Shown: positions 1 to 7,690, counted from the stretch's first letter. The stretch is DNA of 17,111 nucleotides from UBA9653 sp014859835 (GCA_014859835.1 JACZKW010000056.1:1-17111); one strand, 5' to 3'. Translations and numbers: made by a program. The notes: a model not told the origin generated them from the sequence alone.

Positions 1-2
1 TC

Positions 3-152
3 GTCGCACTCTGGAACTCGGTTCAGACCGTCAACGACAAGATGTGTGAGGTTTTTGCAAGGACGGATCGGTCGGCCCACGAATCGACATCATCCAAGGA
101 ATTGGCCGAGATATCCGAGATCATTGCCGCCATGGAGCGTGAGAAAGCTTGA
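3..152 (+). CDS. C-terminal 49 residues of an unidentified protein (partial)
   Basis: This frame is open from the window edge to a TGA at 150-152 and gives 49 residues ending in a charged stretch (EISEIIAAMEREKA) that is probably helical. The stop overlaps the TTG start of mre11 at 149-151, which is the translational-coupling arrangement also seen between mre11 and rad50, so it probably belongs to the same operon. In many archaea the gene before mre11 is herA or nurA. The fragment is too short and has no motif I recognise, so that identity is not claimed. Confidence 0.6.
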   Translation, partial: VALWNSVQTVNDKMCEVFARTDRSAHESTSSKELAEISEIIAAMEREKA

Positions 153-1258
153 GAATAATGCACATCTCCGACACTCACCTCGGGTACAGCGCTTATTCGA
201 AAGTCGATTCGCAGGGGATCAACCAGCGAGAGGCGGACTTCTACGACTCATTTAGACAGGCCATTGATAAGGCGATAGAGATGCGGCCTGATGTCGTCAT
301 CCACGCAGGCGACCTCTTCGATACGGTCAGACCACAGAACAGAGCAATTGACTTCGCGCTCAAGCAGCTCATCCGACTATCCGATGAGAAGATAAAGACC
401 GTACTGATCTCTGGCAACCATTCCACCCCGAGGCTGAGGGAGACGGGCAACATCTTCAGAATATTCGAACATCTGGACCATATACATTCAGTCCACCAAC
501 CCGGACTTCAGAAGATCGTGAAGGGCGATCTCACGATCCACGCAGTCCCCCATTCGGTCGCACCGCCAATGCACGAGTTCATATCGAATGCAACTCCGTC
601 AGGAGATACGAAGTACAACGTGCTCGTCCTCCATGGAGGCATACTCGGATCGAACACATACAAGATGGATGAGTTCAACGAACAGGACGTGCCAGCATCA
701 TCTATATCTAAAGATTTTGACTATGTCGCATTAGGGCATTTCCACAGATTCACCGAAGTGAGGAGAGGGATGTACTATTCCGGATCGACCGAGAGATTAG
801 GTTTTGGAGAGGTCGGTCAGAAGAAGGGTGTTATCGAAGTGGACCTTGACGAGGACAAGGCCATTTTTCACGCGTTGACAACGAGAGACATGATAGATAT
901 CCCGTCGATAGACGCGTCGGAACTCACCTCATCGGAGATATTGAAGGAGGCCAGGGAAAGAATCAGCGCATCCTCGATCGATGACAAGATCGTGAGACTG
1001 ACTGTGAGTAAGGTCAAGCCAGATGCATATAGGGCTTTGGAGGTAGCGACTGTCAGAAAGCTGGGCTCTGCGGCGATGCATTTCGAACTGAAAGTGGGAA
1101 GGGTTGAGACCGAGGAATTCCGCGAAGTCTCAGGCGGGCACATCGGATCCCTTTCCCACGAATTCCAGCAGTATGTGAACTCGCTCGATGTGTCTGATAG
1201 CAAGAAGAGGAAGCTCGCGGAGATAGGTTTGCCATACTTCTCGGAGGACGAGGGATGA
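149..1258 (+). CDS. mre11: Mre11 double-strand-break repair nuclease
   Basis: Mre11 is the manganese-dependent nuclease subunit of the Mre11-Rad50 complex, which processes DNA ends for recombinational repair. The 369-residue product has every calcineurin-like phosphoesterase motif: D8 and H10 in SDTHLG, D55 in GDLFD, N90-H91 in GNH, H162 in LHGG, and H197/H199 in GHFH. The core is residues 1 to about 250, followed by the capping and Rad50-binding region. The TTG start gives MRIMHISDTHLG, the usual family N-terminus; an ATG at 158 would leave almost nothing before the first metal ligands. The start overlaps the upstream stop (TTGA), and GGAG at 134-137 may serve as ribosome site. Motif III reads GNHS rather than GNHD, which keeps the metal-binding and catalytic residues. 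The stop overlaps the rad50 start as ATGA. Confidence 0.96.
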   Translation: MRIMHISDTHLGYSAYSKVDSQGINQREADFYDSFRQAIDKAIEMRPDVVIHAGDLFDTVRPQNRAIDFALKQLIRLSDEKIKTVLISGNHSTPRLRETGNIFRIFEHLDHIHSVHQPGLQKIVKGDLTIHAVPHSVAPPMHEFISNATPSGDTKYNVLVLHGGILGSNTYKMDEFNEQDVPASSISKDFDYVALGHFHRFTEVRRGMYYSGSTERLGFGEVGQKKGVIEVDLDEDKAIFHALTTRDMIDIPSIDASELTSSEILKEARERISASSIDDKIVRLTVSKVKPDAYRALEVATVRKLGSAAMHFELKVGRVETEEFREVSGGHIGSLSHEFQQYVNSLDVSDSKKRKLAEIGLPYFSEDEG

Positions 1259-3678
1259 GGATATCATACCTCGAGATTAGGAATTATCGGAGATTCCGGG
1301 AGGTCAAACTGGAGTTTCCGGATGGAGTCGTGGGAATACTCGGATTGAATGGTACTGGAAAGACCACCATCATAGAGGCGATAGCGTGGGCGCTCTTCGG
1401 CAATACGGACGAAGTGGTGAGGACATCTCGAGAAGGCATCAGAAGTGTCGCCGCCGGATCATCAGAATCCTGTTCTGTGAATCTCGAGTTCGAGCTAGGA
1501 GGCACCGATTACAGGATCGAAAGGGAGATGGGAGGAAAGAGCCTCACGATGAAGGTAACTCTGAAATCAGGAGATACGGTCCTCGCTGATGGAGACAAGC
1601 CCGTGAAGAAGGCTGTCGAGAAACTGATCGGCATGGAACATAAATCGTTCTTCACTTCGGTCTTCGCGCGCCAGAAGGAATTGAACGCCCTCCAGAATGT
1701 CACGCCTGGGGAAAGGAAGAAAGTGGTCCTTCGGATGCTCCGAATCGATGGCGTTGATGACATACTCCAGACCGCCAGAGCGGACAGAAGGGATGTGACT
1801 GAGAGAATCAAGGGCGCGGAGCAAACGCTGCATGACGAAGAAGGACGAGACAGGGAATCATTGATAGGGAGCAAGGTGCCGATTCTAGAGAAAGCCGTCG
1901 AAGAATCGGAACGGATGCTGAAGATCGCCGAGGAGAATGAGAGCAAGGCCAAGAAGGACTTCGAGGGCACCAAGATCCGACGAGACGAGGCTAAGAAGGA
2001 TTATGAAGCGTACAATTCGACCAATAAGGACCTCTCAGCGAAGACCTCTGCTCTGAGAGAATTGCGCAACAGGGAGGAGCGATTGCAGAAAAGGATCAAT
2101 GAGGTGAAGGTCAAGCTGCAGAGACTCCCGGTGCTTGAGAAGGCGGAGACTGACTGGGGCAAGATTTCATCCATACTTGACGAATTGGAGGAATCCAGAC
2201 GGAAAGCCGAGCGTGCCCGACACCTTGCCAAGGATATAGAGACGGATGAGAAGTCGAAGGAACAGATGAGAGCGGAGGTCAGAGTAGTCGAAGAGGAACT
2301 CTCAAAGTTCCCTGATCTTGAAGAACAGGCGGAGAATCTGGACAGTTCCCGTGCAGGATCAGAGAAGGCCAGGACGGAGCTCTCGCACAGGATAGGCGAA
2401 CTCAAGGCAAAGAGAAAGGAACGTACCGATGAGGCGTCAAAAGACCGCAAGAAGCTCGAAGAGATCTCTAAACTCGGTTCAGAAGGCATCTGCCCGACCT
2501 GCGAGAGAAGGTTGGAGGATGCCTATGAGCTCCTGATCAGCAAACTGACAGTGTCAGCGTCGGAGGCCGAAAGGGCTGCTGCCGAAGCGAAGGCAGAGAT
2601 GGAGAAGGCAGATGCGAACCTGGCAGGCATCTCGAGGAGGGAGGATGCATTCAAGAAGAAGGCCTCGTGGATCGAGGCGGAGACTCGCAGGAGAGGACGA
2701 CTCGAGGCTCAAATAGAGGCGTCCAACAAGCAATCCAAGTCGATAGATGATAGGATAGCCTCCAAGAAGCGAGATCTCGAAGAGTTGGGTAAAATCACAT
2801 TCTCGGAGGACGAATATGCCAAAACGAAGTCCGAGAGGGATCGATTAAAACCCATGCACGACGAGTTCGTCCGATTGAAAGGGACTCAGGAAGAAATGGT
2901 GCGTTCCGACCACGAGATGGGAGAGGTCAAGGGTTGGATCGACAAGAATTCCATGGAAGAGCGCACTTTGAAGATCCTCATTTCAGAGCTTGAACCAAAG
3001 AAAGAGCTTTATGAAGTGGTTCTCAAGGATATTGATGAAAAAATGAACATCTTATCAAAAGCCAAAGACGAGGTGCGGAGACTCTCCGATTCGAGGGATA
3101 GTAGCAGATCTGAACTCCAAACGTCTAGGAAGGAGTTGGAGACCATCGAGAGGGTCAAGAAGAGCATAGAGATGGAGCGTACAAGGGCCGACGACCTTGC
3201 ACTTCTAGAGGACGTCCTGATAACATTCAGGGATCACCTGATAGGCAAGGTGGCTCCGACCCTCTCCGAACTCACGTCACATGTATTCGAATCCATGACA
3301 GAGGGCAGGTATTCCGGCGTCGAACTGAACGACAGCTATGAGATCCAGATTGATGACCAAGGCACACTGTATCCGATCAGCAGGTTCTCAGGAGGGGAAG
3401 CTGACCTCGCAAACCTATCCCTCAGGTTGGCAATCTCAAGGATCATAGCGGAGAGGACCGGTGCCAACCCGATGAACTTCCTCATTCTGGACGAGATATT
3501 CGGATCGCTCGATCCCACTCGCAAGAGAAGTGTGATGGCAGCCCTGTCGGACCTATCGACCCAGTTCAGACAGATATTCCTCATAACCCACTTAGAAGAT
3601 GTCAAGGATCTGATGGCATCCGTCATAAAGGTGGAAGAACTGGAGGATGGGAGCAGCACCGCGTTCCTGGTCTCGTGA
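1255..3678 (+). CDS. rad50: Rad50 SMC-like ATPase
   Basis: Rad50 is the ATPase and tethering partner of Mre11: two ABC half-domains are joined by a long antiparallel coiled coil with a zinc hook at its tip. In this 807-residue protein the Walker A motif (GLNGTGKTT) is at 30-38 and the Q-loop glutamine at Q140. Charged coiled-coil sequence runs from about 180 to 650, interrupted by the hook CPTC at 413-416. The ABC signature (SGGE) is at 712-715, Walker B (LILDE) at 743-747 followed by the D-loop SLD at 751-753, and the H-loop histidine at H779. All catalytic elements are intact. The length is slightly short for archaeal Rad50 (commonly about 850-900 residues), which suggests somewhat short coiled-coil arms. 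Its ATG overlaps the mre11 TGA, so the two are translationally coupled and expected in stoichiometric amounts. It ends five bases before the convergent DUF72 gene. Confidence 0.97.
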   Translation: MRISYLEIRNYRRFREVKLEFPDGVVGILGLNGTGKTTIIEAIAWALFGNTDEVVRTSREGIRSVAAGSSESCSVNLEFELGGTDYRIEREMGGKSLTMKVTLKSGDTVLADGDKPVKKAVEKLIGMEHKSFFTSVFARQKELNALQNVTPGERKKVVLRMLRIDGVDDILQTARADRRDVTERIKGAEQTLHDEEGRDRESLIGSKVPILEKAVEESERMLKIAEENESKAKKDFEGTKIRRDEAKKDYEAYNSTNKDLSAKTSALRELRNREERLQKRINEVKVKLQRLPVLEKAETDWGKISSILDELEESRRKAERARHLAKDIETDEKSKEQMRAEVRVVEEELSKFPDLEEQAENLDSSRAGSEKARTELSHRIGELKAKRKERTDEASKDRKKLEEISKLGSEGICPTCERRLEDAYELLISKLTVSASEAERAAAEAKAEMEKADANLAGISRREDAFKKKASWIEAETRRRGRLEAQIEASNKQSKSIDDRIASKKRDLEELGKITFSEDEYAKTKSERDRLKPMHDEFVRLKGTQEEMVRSDHEMGEVKGWIDKNSMEERTLKILISELEPKKELYEVVLKDIDEKMNILSKAKDEVRRLSDSRDSSRSELQTSRKELETIERVKKSIEMERTRADDLALLEDVLITFRDHLIGKVAPTLSELTSHVFESMTEGRYSGVELNDSYEIQIDDQGTLYPISRFSGGEADLANLSLRLAISRIIAERTGANPMNFLILDEIFGSLDPTRKRSVMAALSDLSTQFRQIFLITHLEDVKDLMASVIKVEELEDGSSTAFLVS

Positions 3679-3683
3679 GCGGG

Positions 3684-4574
3684 TCAATAGCCGCCGAGCG
3701 TCATCTGATCCTGTATGAACACTTCCTTGTGTTCATGAGGCATGCCGATTATCTCCATCATCTGAAAAGCGTTCTTGACAGCCTTCGCCCGCCCGTGGTT
3801 ATTGAAATATATTCGTGCCTTCTCGCTGTTGGACACTATCTCCGAAAGCCTAGGCTCCCAATCAGCCAGTTGATCGTGTGAATAGAGGTAGTCGTAGCGG
3901 TTGATCCTGTAGTCATCCTCAACTTCGTCCTTGTACCAGATATCGTAGTTGCGACCGTGGAACCGCACATAGGCATGCTTCGACGTGAGGGATCGAGTTA
4001 TCGGAAACCCTGGCCCATCCACTATCACATTTGCGACACCGAACTCCTGTAGGATCTCCACCGCATCTGGCGCGAGCTCGTTACCGCGCTCGTTAAGCCA
4101 CGACCGGTGACGAAACTCCACCGCGTAATCATAGAGATCTGTATCGAGCATCTGGAAGAGCGACCGCAACTTCCCCAAGCTACCCTTACCTTCGAATCTG
4201 AAGTGCGGAGTCAATTGAATCAGGACCGCCCCGAGAAGACCTGCCTCTGCAAGCGGCCGAACGCATATACCCTCGAAGCTCGATGCCTGAGAGGATGCCG
4301 CCTCAGTAGAATCCTTCAGGATAGAGTCGTGGGTCACCATCTGAGGCAGTTTCACAGAAAACTCGAACCCCAGCCTCTGGCGACCTTTCTCGATCCAAGA
4401 TTTCACCATATACTCATTCGGCGGCCTGTAGAACGTCGAATTGATCTCGACTGAAGGGAAGTACTTGGAGTAGTACGCGAACCATTCCCCCTTCTTGCTC
4501 GCGAGATCGGCAGGATAGAACCTGCCGACCCAATCGTCGTACGACCACCCCGAGCAGCCAATCAACGCTGCCAT
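3684..4574 (-). CDS. DUF72 (YecE-like) TIM-barrel protein
   Basis: DUF72 proteins are widespread TIM-barrel proteins of uncertain biochemical function. The 296-residue protein has the family signatures in order: GCSGWSYDDW near the N-terminus, FYP at 19-21, VEINSTFYRPP around 42-52, FEFSVKLPQMVTH around 70-82, YAVEFRHRSW mid-protein, VDGPG, YVRFHGRNYDIW, and YFNNHGRAKAVKNA near the C-terminus. It appears complete and of normal length. A TATA-like element 24 bases upstream of the ATG (4599-4606) implies a leaderless transcript, so it need not depend on the metallopeptidase gene upstream on the same strand. Its 3' end faces rad50 with a five-base gap. The family assignment is firm, but no reaction can be assigned. 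Confidence 0.93.
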   Translation of the reverse strand: MAALIGCSGWSYDDWVGRFYPADLASKKGEWFAYYSKYFPSVEINSTFYRPPNEYMVKSWIEKGRQRLGFEFSVKLPQMVTHDSILKDSTEAASSQASSFEGICVRPLAEAGLLGAVLIQLTPHFRFEGKGSLGKLRSLFQMLDTDLYDYAVEFRHRSWLNERGNELAPDAVEILQEFGVANVIVDGPGFPITRSLTSKHAYVRFHGRNYDIWYKDEVEDDYRINRYDYLYSHDQLADWEPRLSEIVSNSEKARIYFNNHGRAKAVKNAFQMMEIIGMPHEHKEVFIQDQMTLGGY

Positions 4575-4598
4575 AGAGATTTAAAGATAACTTATGGC

Positions 4599-4606
4599 TA
4601 TAAAAA
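4599..4606 (-). promoter_or_regulatory. TATA element of the DUF72 gene
   Basis: The minus strand reads TTTTTATA here, with exactly 24 bases between it and the ATG at 4574. Archaeal transcription starts about 22-27 bases downstream of the TATA box, so the transcript should begin at or within a few bases of the ATG (leaderless). No Shine-Dalgarno sequence lies before the ATG, which agrees. Confidence 0.6.
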
Positions 4607-4842
4607 TAGTTGCGTATGGCGTCCTCGGGCATCCAGCATGATATTTGCCACCTGTATTGAGACGAACCGACGAGGGAAAGCCATATATCCAACAAACGGT
4701 GTAATACTCTTGCCTGGAATACTATGCTGCTGATTTACATGATGCAGTGTTCCGACACCAGGCTACAGTGCGCCGTATGGGTCCCTCTATGAATCACCGG
4801 TGAGACACCGAAGCATGTGTAGGGGACAACACGACGTGCAAC

Positions 4843-4913
4843 AAAAACCCCCAGGAGGGTCAGGGCGACGAGAGTGCTACGCATACCATGAATCGCACTG
4901 TTACACCTGGGGG
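4843..4913 (-). terminator. Hairpin plus T-run terminator after the metallopeptidase gene
   Basis: On the minus strand, eight bases after the TGA at 4921-4923, CCCCCAGG (4913-4906) is followed 50 bases later by its perfect complement CCTGGGGG (4855-4848) and immediately by TTTTT (4847-4843). The loop contains a nested five-base stem (AGTGC/GCACT). A GC-rich stem abutting a T-run just past a stop codon is the layout of an intrinsic terminator. Archaea chiefly need the T-run, so the hairpin may instead stabilise the 3' end. Confidence 0.5.
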
Positions 4914-4920
4914 ACACCGA

Positions 4921-5610
4921 TCATCTTCTTGTCCTGGGCCGTGAGAGTTTCGAGAGCCAGTCCTCTGCCTCAGAATACATCGAGAACTGTCGCTCGCGCT
5001 CCTTGAACTCCTTCGTGTGGTGGATGCTCCTTGTGGCGGTCCCCTTTGGATTCATTACCTCGTGCAGCAGCTCGTGATAGACGACGAATTCGAGCACATA
5101 TCGAGGGACTCGCTCGGAGTCGAGGACACGATTGGCAGCGAGAAGGTTCAACGCCTTGAAATAGAAACCGAGACGGGACGAGGGGGACTCCTTCGTCCAT
5201 GCGAGGTCTGGCCGTCTCAATCCACCGCTGAAATAGCATCCGTTGACGTAATCGAACACTTCGCCGAGGTCTCTGTGGTTTCCGACCGGGCGGAAGGACA
5301 AGTTCCTCGCTCGGGATATGAACGAGTCCCTTTTTGCATCCCACAGTTCTGTCGATCGCGCGTAGTCGAGGTATTGAGCAGCCATCCCTGCAGGACATTT
5401 GCTACCCTTCGCTCTGCATATGAGATACCATGCGAGTGCCTTCGTGATCTCATCTGGAGCGCCATCCATGTAGTCGCTTATCTTGAATGATAGCATGTGA
5501 TTCCTGAGCCTCCATGTATGCTTGAGCTCAGTGTATTGATGATACTCCGCGGAGATCCTATCCTCGGTGACTTGCTTTCCGACCTGCCTGAAGATTGCCT
5601 CAAGTTCCAC
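4921..5610 (-). CDS. SprT-like putative zinc metallopeptidase (HELLH)
   Basis: With the GTG start at 5610-5608 this is a 229-residue protein. YHELLHEV carries a zinc-metallopeptidase HExxH at residues 179-183, and HHTKEF about 15 residues later (H197/H198) offers the third ligand, in the arrangement of SprT/YgjP-like gluzincins. The first 100 residues are a charged region with no motif I know. No signal peptide or membrane helix is seen, so it is probably cytoplasmic. The frame stays open to an ATG at 5697, but that start lies upstream of the TATA element at 5632-5639 and inside the M28 N-terminus. The GTG sits 25 bases from the TATA centre, as expected for a leaderless start. SprT proteins in other lineages act on DNA-protein crosslinks, which would fit the nearby mre11-rad50, but that link is speculative here. 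Confidence 0.75.
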   Translation of the reverse strand: MELEAIFRQVGKQVTEDRISAEYHQYTELKHTWRLRNHMLSFKISDYMDGAPDEITKALAWYLICRAKGSKCPAGMAAQYLDYARSTELWDAKRDSFISRARNLSFRPVGNHRDLGEVFDYVNGCYFSGGLRRPDLAWTKESPSSRLGFYFKALNLLAANRVLDSERVPRYVLEFVVYHELLHEVMNPKGTATRSIHHTKEFKERERQFSMYSEAEDWLSKLSRPRTRR

Positions 5611-5626
5611 GATGCGCGTATGGCTG

Positions 5627-5643
5627 AACCATTTTATATGGTT
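5627..5643. promoter_or_regulatory. Shared bidirectional TATA element (metallopeptidase / M28)
   Basis: AACCAT (5627-5632), TTTAT, ATGGTT (5638-5643) form a quasi-palindrome with perfect six-base arms. It reads as TTTTATAT on the plus strand and ATATAAAA on the minus strand. From its centre at 5635 it is 27 bases to the M28 ATG at 5662 and 25 bases to the metallopeptidase GTG at 5610. Both distances match archaeal TATA-to-start spacing, so one element could drive two divergent leaderless transcripts. Confidence 0.6.
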
Positions 5644-5661
5644 GACCGCCAATCCAAAAAT

Positions 5662-6792
5662 ATGGATGGACAGCCGCCCAGGCGATGGTCGCCGCATTTA
5701 TCGCATAAATGGACATCAACCAGGGCGATGACTCTCGCATCTGCAACCGCCATGGTCTGCGCGGTTCTGTTCACTGCAAGCTCGGGAATCATGCCCGCGA
5801 ACGCAAGCTCGGACATGGAGGCGATTCGAGCGATCATTGATAATGTCGATACCGCGAATGTTATGTCGACGGTCGAGGATCTCGAGGATTTTGGGTCCAG
5901 GAGTTTTGTACTGGAGAGTTCAAGACAATCGGCGCTGTACATCTATGAGAGATTCGCCGAAATAGGATTGGAAACTGAGATCCAGGAGTTCACGGTCGGC
6001 GATGCCATCAGCTCCAATGTCATAGCGACCATTCCGACAAGCAGTGGAAGCGAAGGGCTGTTCCTATTCGGAGCGCACTATGATTCTGAGAACTACTTGG
6101 CAGATGACCTGACGGATACAGAACTTCTGCCCGCCCCGGGTGCGGATGACGACGCGTCTGGAATCGCCGCGATAATTGAGATGGCCAGAGTACTAGTGGA
6201 TGTCGATCTGCACAATACTGTGAAGTTCGTTGCCTTTGGAGCGGAGGAATATGGATACGACCATTCGGGCGGATGTGCTGGCAGTGCGTACTTCGCCGAA
6301 CAAGAAGTCGCGAATGGTGAGACATACGAGGGTTCTGCGATTCTCGACATGATCGGATACAGGGTCGGGATAGACAACATCGTAACAATAATCACGAAAG
6401 AAGACTCCAACCTCATGGCAGAAACGACCAAGGAGATGATAAGGTGGCTGGACCTTGGATTGAAGATCAATCTGGTGAAAGCACCCAACATCGTGTTTAG
6501 CGACCATTCATCATTCTGGGAAGTAGACTTCCCGAGTATGCTTGTGACTGAGGAAGTCAGTGAATATACCCTGGTCCCAATCAATCCATACTACCACACT
6601 TCACTTGATACAATAGATACGCTTTCAGAGGAGCAGATAGGAGTGACCGCTCAAGCCCTTGTGAGTAGTATAATCTGGCTATCGGCCGAAGATGGCGGTG
6701 GCGCATCAATAATATTAGGGATTGTAATAATAACCGTGGCCACAATAGCGGTCACGATGTTCTTTGCGATGCAAAGGAGAAGAAAGAAGTGA
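5662..6792 (+). CDS. Membrane-anchored M28-family zinc aminopeptidase
   Basis: M28 peptidases are di-zinc exopeptidases that release N-terminal amino acids. In this 376-residue protein the metal and catalytic residues are all present: H139 and D141 in AHYDS, the bridging aspartate in GADDDASG (about D163), E195/E196 in GAEEYGYD, D229 in ILDMIG, and H282 in SDHSSFW. H312 (PYYHTSLDT) is a further conserved histidine. A hydrophobic segment at about 23-44 with an ANA-S cleavage-like site near 48, plus a second hydrophobic helix at about 349-370 followed by RRRKK, predict an extracellular catalytic domain anchored by its C-terminal helix. The ATG at 5662 is chosen because it lies 27 bases from the TATA centre. 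The frame is open further upstream to 5497, but that part is antisense to the metallopeptidase gene. It probably feeds amino acids to the cell and is co-transcribed with the Nudix gene. Confidence 0.9.
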   Translation: MDGQPPRRWSPHLSHKWTSTRAMTLASATAMVCAVLFTASSGIMPANASSDMEAIRAIIDNVDTANVMSTVEDLEDFGSRSFVLESSRQSALYIYERFAEIGLETEIQEFTVGDAISSNVIATIPTSSGSEGLFLFGAHYDSENYLADDLTDTELLPAPGADDDASGIAAIIEMARVLVDVDLHNTVKFVAFGAEEYGYDHSGGCAGSAYFAEQEVANGETYEGSAILDMIGYRVGIDNIVTIITKEDSNLMAETTKEMIRWLDLGLKINLVKAPNIVFSDHSSFWEVDFPSMLVTEEVSEYTLVPINPYYHTSLDTIDTLSEEQIGVTAQALVSSIIWLSAEDGGGASIILGIVIITVATIAVTMFFAMQRRRKK

Positions 6793-7253
6793 TGCACATG
6801 ATGGACAAAGAGAACCACGAACGCAGGCGTGAATATCCGGATGCTCCATTGATAGGAGTGGGCACAGTCACAATCAGGGACGGCAAGATATTGCTGATAA
6901 AGCGAGCTTTTGACCCTGGTGCAGGCAAGTGGAGCATACCAGGTGGACTTGTGGAGGTCGGAGAGAAACTCTCTGAAGCCGCAGTCAGAGAAACCGAGGA
7001 AGAGACAGGGATCAAGGTCGATGTTCTCGAACTGATTAATGTGTTCGACATGATAGATAGAGACGATTCGGGGAAGATCAAGTTCCATTTCGTCCTTGTG
7101 GACTTTCTGTCGAAACCGATCAGCGGAGAGGCGCGATTGAGCGTTGAGGTCCAGGACATAAAATGGGCCACCTATGAAGATGCAAAGAAGATGGACCTCA
7201 CCAAGACCGCGAGGAAAGCTCTCGAAGAACTCTTCGGGGGAATAGTGGGCTAG
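6792..7253 (+). CDS. Nudix hydrolase
   Basis: Nudix enzymes cleave nucleoside diphosphates linked to another moiety, such as ADP-ribose or oxidised nucleotides. The 153-residue product carries a perfect Nudix box, GX5EX7REUXEEXGU, at about residues 52-74 (G-LVEVG-E-KLSEAAV-RETEEETGI). The preceding strand IGVGTVTIRDGKILLIKRAFDPGAGKW is typical of small ADP-ribose-pyrophosphatase-like members. The exact substrate cannot be read from the sequence. The ATG at 6792 overlaps the last base of the M28 stop (TGATG). A GTG three bases earlier and further ATGs at 6798 and 6801 are alternatives. GGAG at 6776-6779, inside the end of the M28 gene, is a plausible ribosome site, so translation is probably coupled. 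The TAG stop overlaps the stop of the convergent Usp segment. Confidence 0.9.
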   Translation: MHMMDKENHERRREYPDAPLIGVGTVTIRDGKILLIKRAFDPGAGKWSIPGGLVEVGEKLSEAAVRETEEETGIKVDVLELINVFDMIDRDDSGKIKFHFVLVDFLSKPISGEARLSVEVQDIKWATYEDAKKMDLTKTARKALEELFGGIVG

Positions 7254-7690
7254 GTCCTGCCAGGTGGCATGAAGGTCGGGAATGATACGCTCGTCCCTGG
7301 CTGCAGGGTCTTATTGACATTCGTGGTCTTCAGGACCATCACAGGTACATCCACCGACCGTATGATCCTATCGTATACGGTTCCGAACAGAGTCTTCTCT
7401 ATCGCAGTCTGGGCACCTGCACCCATCACTAATAGGTCGCATTTCTTAGCCGCTTGGAGCACAGCGTCAACGCGCGATTTCGACCGCACGATATGAACCT
7501 CATGAGGTACATTGACCCGAGTGCACATCTTGCTCAGCCTATCCGCGTTACCCTTTGCAAGTTCGACCTGCTTGTCGTCAGTTATCACCGCGAGGATGTC
7601 AATCGAGGCACCATATTCTTTTGCGAGTGGCAGTGCGAGAAGAAGTGCCTTCCGGGTCTCATAGTATTTACCCGAGACGAGGAGTATCTT
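7250..7690 (-). pseudogene. Second UspA domain, severed from the APC transporter by an in-frame TAG
   Basis: Immediately after the TAG that ends the transporter (7693-7691), the same frame continues for 146 codons to a TAG at 7252-7250 and encodes a full UspA-type domain. It opens with the strand KILLVSGKYYETRKALLLALPLAKEYG, runs through DILAVITDD, and ends with LLVMGAGAQTAIEKTLFGTVYDRIIRSVDVPVMVLK. The first 34 codons contain no ATG, GTG or TTG. The earliest ordinary start is the GTG at 7588-7586, which would lose the first strand and helix and give a 112-residue truncated domain. APC-Usp-Usp proteins are a known architecture and readthrough would give 761 residues, so I read this as one gene interrupted by amber. 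Possible explanations are a recent nonsense mutation, a sequencing error, readthrough, or reinitiation. Usp domains bind ATP or sense nucleotides; here the glycine loop has A where the second G is usual. Confidence 0.6.

Larger units (their letters stand above)
4575..4920. other. 346-base intergenic region between metallopeptidase and DUF72 genes
   Basis: No convincing gene is present. Besides the DUF72 TATA element and the terminator-like hairpin (separate entries), a plus-strand TATA-like CATATATCC near 4682-4690 precedes a potential hairpin: GCCTGG at 4712-4717 pairs with CCAGGC at 4758-4763, with CTGC/GCAG inside it. A 22-codon plus-strand reading frame starts at the ATG at 4724. On the minus strand a 49-codon frame inside 4735-4884 (MRSTLVALTLLGVF...) contains a short hydrophobic run. 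Neither frame has support beyond being open. A small RNA or leader peptide is possible but unproven. Confidence 0.4.

Noticed and set aside
3..152. Calling the partial first gene herA or nurA
   Set aside because: Those are common neighbours of mre11 in archaea, but the 49 visible residues contain no identifying motif.
46..255. 69-codon plus-strand frame overlapping the mre11 start
   Set aside because: It overlaps both the upstream gene tail and the mre11 catalytic N-terminus in another frame and has no family resemblance.
1509..2489. Long antisense frames across rad50 (154 and 162 codons)
   Set aside because: They are serine-rich shadows of the coiled-coil codons; the sense strand has every Rad50 motif.
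4735..4917. 60-codon minus-strand frame with a hydrophobic run
   Set aside because: Most of it is the terminator hairpin and its loop; there is no recognisable family, ribosome site or promoter, so it is noted only in the intergenic entry.
5497..5661. N-terminal extension of the M28 peptidase (frame open from 5497)
   Set aside because: It is antisense to the metallopeptidase coding region and lies upstream of the TATA element; the ATG at 5662 fits the promoter and leaves a sensible signal segment.
5611..5697. 29-residue extension of the SprT-like protein from an ATG at 5697
   Set aside because: It lies across the shared TATA element and the M28 N-terminus; the GTG at 5610 has the right TATA spacing.
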